Shown: positions 60,990-64,000 of the stretch, piece after piece
Numbering within the stretch: the first letter of the stretch is position 1
Layout: each line of letters opens with the position of its first letter
Origin: Altererythrobacter sp. ZODW24
GTDB taxonomy: Bacteria; Pseudomonadota; Alphaproteobacteria; Sphingomonadales; Sphingomonadaceae
Reading direction: 5' to 3'
NCBI RefSeq assembly: GCF_003344885.1
Contig: NZ_CP031155.1
Span: forward strand, 682,001 to 746,000
DNA: 64,000 bases
The notes under the pieces: generated by a model
Told to the model about the DNA's origin: nothing
Seen by the model: only the letters and a program-made list of their open reading frames with translations
Databases searched by the model: none
Made by a program: the position numbers and the translations under genes

Positions 60990-61679
60990 GTGACAAGTGC
61001 TCCAGCAATTTCCGCCCGCAATCTCACCCTCACGCTTGGCGATGGGGAGGCTGCTGTCAATATCCTCAAGGGGATCGACCTCGACGTTCAGGACGGCGAG
61101 ACCGTTGCTCTGCTTGGTCCGTCGGGATCCGGCAAAAGCTCGCTGATGGCGGTGCTGACCGGGCTCGAGCGCGCGAGCGGCGGATCGCTGACCGTTGCGG
61201 GTCAGGACTTCATGGCCTTGGGCGAAGACGAGCTGGCCGCTGCCCGCCGTGGCCGCATCGGCATCGTCCTTCAGGCATTCCACTTGCTGCCCACCATGAC
61301 CGCACAGGAAAATGTCGCGACACCAATGGAACTGGACGGCGCTGACGATGTCTGGCCCCGCGCTGCCAGCGAATTGGAGGCTGTCGGCCTCGGCCACCGC
61401 TTGACCCATTACCCCACACAGCTTTCAGGCGGCGAGCAACAACGCGTTGCCATCGCGCGCGCCACTGCGCCGCGCCCGCGCCTGATCTTCGCCGACGAAC
61501 CGACCGGCAATCTCGACGCCGCTACAGGTCATGAAATCATTGAGTTACTCTTCGCCCGCCGCGCAGAGACTGGCGCAACCTTGCTGATTATCACGCATGA
61601 CAAGGAACTGGCGGCGCGCTGCGAACGGATTGTGACGCTGGGTGACGGCCTGATCGAAAGCGATACGACAAGCGCGTGA
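60990..61679 (+). CDS. ABC transporter ATP-binding protein (YbbA/LolD-like)
   Basis: 229-residue ABC ATPase of the LolD/YbbA class, which drives MacB/FtsX-type permeases. Walker [11 protein letters not shown]-loop LQAFHLLP, signature [14 protein letters not shown], Walker [13 protein letters not shown] and H-loop LLIITHDKE. The start is GTG 60990 behind GGGGG; the stop overlaps the permease start as GTGA. Next to a TesA-like gene, so this resembles the enterobacterial ybbA-ybbP-tesA group, whose substrate is unknown. Confidence 0.92.
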   Translation: MTSAPAISARNLTLTLGDGEAAVNILKGIDLDVQDGETVALLGPSGSGKSSLMAVLTGLERASGGSLTVAGQDFMALGEDELAAARRGRIGIVLQAFHLLPTMTAQENVATPMELDGADDVWPRAASELEAVGLGHRLTHYPTQLSGGEQQRVAIARATAPRPRLIFADEPTGNLDAATGHEIIELLFARRAETGATLLIITHDKELAARCERIVTLGDGLIESDTTSA

Positions 61680-64000
61680 GCAAGCCGCTTTCCCTGACGA
61701 ATATGGGTTGGGCGGATGCCTGGCAGATCGCGCGCCGCGATTTGAACGGACGCTTCAAAGGTCTGCGCCTGCTGCTTGTCTGCCTGTTTCTGGGCGTCGG
61801 CGCTCTTGCGGCCATTGGCACACTCACCAGCGCGATCGAAAACGAGCTCGATGGACGCGGACGCACCATCCTTGGCGGCGATCTTGAAGTCGAAATCTGG
61901 CAGCGCGCGCTGAATGATGACGAGCTGGGCGCGCTCACGGAATATGGCGAAGTTTCTGGCGGCACGCGGATGCAGGCGATGGCCTCCGCCGGTGAAAATG
62001 CGGCTCCGATCGAACTGAAGGCCGTAGACGATGCCTATCCGCTGGTGGGCGAACTTACCCTGACCGATGGCCGCAGTGTCGGCGCGCCGCCCGCAGGTGA
62101 GGCTTGGCTGGCGCAAGGCGCGGCCGACAGGCTGGGTGTGACAGCTGGCGATAGCTTCCGCCTTGGCACCGTAACGCTAACCGTCGGCGGCATTATAGAC
62201 GACGAGCCTGACCGCTTGGGAGAAGGCTTTGCCCTCGGCCCCACGATCATGGTGGCAGAGGCGGTTCCGCTTTCCGCTGGCCTGCTTGCGCCGGGATCGA
62301 TGTACCAAAGCAAGTACCGCTTGGCATTGGACGGTGCGGGCGACCCTGAGAGCATCGGCGAAAATCTGTCCGAAACCTTCCCCACCGCCGGGTTTGAGAT
62401 CAAGACCCGCGACAATGCCGCCCCGGGCGCAGAGCGCTTTGTCTCCCGCATGGGCGAGTTTCTGACGCTGGTCGGTCTCGCAGCGCTGGTGATTGCGGGT
62501 ATTGGGATTGGTGGCGGAGTGTCGTCTTACCTTGAGGCACGGCGCGGCAGTATCGCGACGCTCAAGATCGTTGGCGCGACCAGCCGTGACATCATGCGGA
62601 TATACGGCATGCAGTTGGGAGCCGCGGCACTGATCGGCAGCATGGCGGGCCTGATAGTCGGCGTGGCCGTTACGCCTGTTCTGGGCTTCGCGCTCGGAGC
62701 GTTGCTGCCTGTACAAACTGGTATCGTAATTGACCCCGCGGCGCTTCTCTCTGCTCTTGCGTACGGCCTGCTGGTCGCGCTGGTATTTGCTGCACCGCCA
62801 CTGCTGCGCGCGCGCCGTTTCCCGCCAATGGCGCTGATGCGGGCTAAGGTCAGCCCCTTGGCACAGGCTTGGCGCGACAGTGCCCTACCCGTCGGCCTTG
62901 GCCTCGGCGGCATTGTGGCACTCGTGCTGCTTTCAGCGCGCCGTCCCGAACTCAGCGCAGGTTTTCTGGTTGGAGCGGCAGCAGTGCTCAGCATTCTAGC
63001 GTTTCTCGGCTGGGCGATCCGTAAGCTGGCAGCGCGCCTGCCTCGCCCCAAGAACCCGCTGCTGCGTACTGCACTTGCCAATATTCACCGGCCCGGATCG
63101 TCGACAGCAGCGCTGGTGACAGCACTCGGTTTCGGCCTGTCAGCCTTCGTGCTTCTGGCCGCCATCCAGTCGAGCCTCGACGGCAATATCGAACGCAACA
63201 TCCCCGAACGCGCTCCTGACTATTTCGTCCTCGACATTCCTCAAGACCGGGTGGATGATTTCACCGCCATGGTCACTGCCGACCAGCCCGAGGCGAGCAT
63301 CCGCACCGTCCCTGCTCTGCGCGGCGCGATCCTAGGTTACGGTGCAGAAGACAGCATGATCCGCGTGTCAGAGCTTGAGGAGCTGCCCGAAGGCGCATGG
63401 CCCCTGCGCGGCGAACGCGGCCTGACTTATTCATCTGACGTGCCGGAGGGTAACACCGTTACCGAAGGCGAGTGGTGGGCCGCCGACCATAGCGGTGAGC
63501 CGCTCGTGTCGGTCGATATTGATCTGGCGCAAGCCATCGATCTCGAGATCGGCGATATGATCACCATCGGCTTGCTGGGTGTGGAGCGCACCGCACGGAT
63601 TGCCAATTTCCGCCGGATCGATTGGGATTCGATGGGCTTCAACTATGTGCTTGTGTTCAGCCCCAATGCGCTGGCCGATGCCCCGCACAACATCGCTGCC
63701 ACGATTGATCTGCCCGAAGGCGCGCCAACCGGCCCGCTGCTGCGCCAATTGGTCAACAACTTCCCATCGAGTTCAGTTATCGAAATCGGTCAAGTGGTCA
63801 AAGATGCCCGCGTGATCCTCGAACAGGTTGGCACCGCGATCCTTGCAGCGGCCTCTGTGGCCGTGCTGGCGGGCCTGGCAGTGCTGCTGGGCGCAATTGC
63901 GGCTGCCCGGGCCAGTCGGACCTATGACACGGTCGTGCTTCGCGTTCTGGGCGCTAGCAGACGTCAGGTGCTGCTGGTCCAGCTCGCTGAGTATGTATTG
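61676..64000 (+). CDS. FtsX-family ABC permease (YbbP-like), 3' end cut
   Basis: First 775 residues of a large membrane permease, open to the window end. It starts with GTG 61676 overlapping the ATPase stop. After a hydrophilic head (WADAWQIARRDLNGRFKGL), a first hydrophobic helix (LLLVCLFLGVGALAAIGTL) is followed by a periplasmic domain (residues about 55-260), a block of three membrane helices with FtsX-like sequence (FLTLVGLAALVIAGIGIGGG, SSYLEARRGSIATLKIVGAT), another membrane pair and a second periplasmic domain (about 500-710), then a second FtsX block beginning at ILAAASVAVLAGLAVLLGA. This two-block layout is that of YbbP. Not listed in length-based predictions only because the stop is outside. 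Confidence 0.9.
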   Translation, partial: MSKPLSLTNMGWADAWQIARRDLNGRFKGLRLLLVCLFLGVGALAAIGTLTSAIENELDGRGRTILGGDLEVEIWQRALNDDELGALTEYGEVSGGTRMQAMASAGENAAPIELKAVDDAYPLVGELTLTDGRSVGAPPAGEAWLAQGAADRLGVTAGDSFRLGTVTLTVGGIIDDEPDRLGEGFALGPTIMVAEAVPLSAGLLAPGSMYQSKYRLALDGAGDPESIGENLSETFPTAGFEIKTRDNAAPGAERFVSRMGEFLTLVGLAALVIAGIGIGGGVSSYLEARRGSIATLKIVGATSRDIMRIYGMQLGAAALIGSMAGLIVGVAVTPVLGFALGALLPVQTGIVIDPAALLSALAYGLLVALVFAAPPLLRARRFPPMALMRAKVSPLAQAWRDSALPVGLGLGGIVALVLLSARRPELSAGFLVGAAAVLSILAFLGWAIRKLAARLPRPKNPLLRTALANIHRPGSSTAALVTALGFGLSAFVLLAAIQSSLDGNIERNIPERAPDYFVLDIPQDRVDDFTAMVTADQPEASIRTVPALRGAILGYGAEDSMIRVSELEELPEGAWPLRGERGLTYSSDVPEGNTVTEGEWWAADHSGEPLVSVDIDLAQAIDLEIGDMITIGLLGVERTARIANFRRIDWDSMGFNYVLVFSPNALADAPHNIAATIDLPEGAPTGPLLRQLVNNFPSSSVIEIGQVVKDARVILEQVGTAILAAASVAVLAGLAVLLGAIAAARASRTYDTVVLRVLGASRRQVLLVQLAEYVL

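Overview
The window looks like chromosomal DNA of an alphaproteobacterium of the order Sphingomonadales, most likely the Erythrobacteraceae. This is inferred from: moderately high GC; dense, overlapping operons; a circularly permuted two-piece tmRNA with the tag ANDNEALALAA; typical alphaproteobacterial genes (HdaA, DUF2794, DUF2256, an EpsC-type serine acetyltransferase, separate PurS and PurQ); and an lptD-surA-pdxA-rsmA operon. No CRISPR array, insertion sequence, prophage, tRNA or rRNA was recognised. Both ends cut a gene: an HMG-CoA-lyase-like gene on the left and an FtsX/YbbP-type permease on the right.

Layout. 1-6.3 kb: a tightly coupled catabolic operon (HMG-CoA-lyase-like aldolase, HyuA, HyuB, class III CoA transferase, isochorismatase-fold hydrolase). 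6.3-9.3 kb: biotin genes bioF-bioD-bioA. 9.3-19.1 kb: HprK-like kinase, NhaP-type antiporter, purC with a clear promoter and a 5' hairpin, a lipid kinase coupled to a phosphoethanolamine-transferase-like enzyme, an M16 lipoprotein protease, and a hydrolase-OsmC fusion. 19.3-22.6 kb: purS-purQ and a GGDEF-EAL protein. 22.7-27.2 kb (minus strand): glmU, a lipoprotein, a vapBC toxin-antitoxin pair and glmS, so the pair sits inside the UDP-GlcNAc operon. 27.2-35.3 kb: gph, a phosphate-type porin with a Pho box, an SDR enzyme, two membrane proteins whose ribosome sites lie in hairpins, DUF2794-cysE, and hdaA with a DUF2066 protein.

35.4-47.0 kb: purM-purN (PurN carries a C-terminal MmcQ/YjbR-like domain), a sulfotransferase, ndk, holC, a 53-residue DUF2256 protein and pepA, then the outer-membrane biogenesis operon lptD-surA-pdxA-rsmA. 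47.1-53.8 kb: an orphan gene, glcB, and an arginine-succinyltransferase operon (M20 hydrolase, astA, astB), then a small membrane protein behind a sigma-54-like promoter. 53.8-54.3 kb: ssrA. 54.3-58.3 kb: mscL, then lemA, two TPM-domain genes, a Nudix hydrolase and an SDR. 58.4-59.1 kb: two related 37- and 38-residue hydrophobic microproteins coupled to pspC behind a second sigma-54-like promoter. 59.1-64 kb: recF, a TesA-like esterase and an ABC exporter pair.

How the parts fit. Much of the window is housekeeping: purines (purC, S, Q, M, N), biotin, amino-sugar precursors and outer-membrane assembly. The more unusual parts are the microprotein-pspC operon, the vapBC pair inside the glm operon, the PurN fusion, the Pho-box porin, the paired hairpins over ribosome binding sites, and the repeated hairpins at the end of the tmRNA gene.
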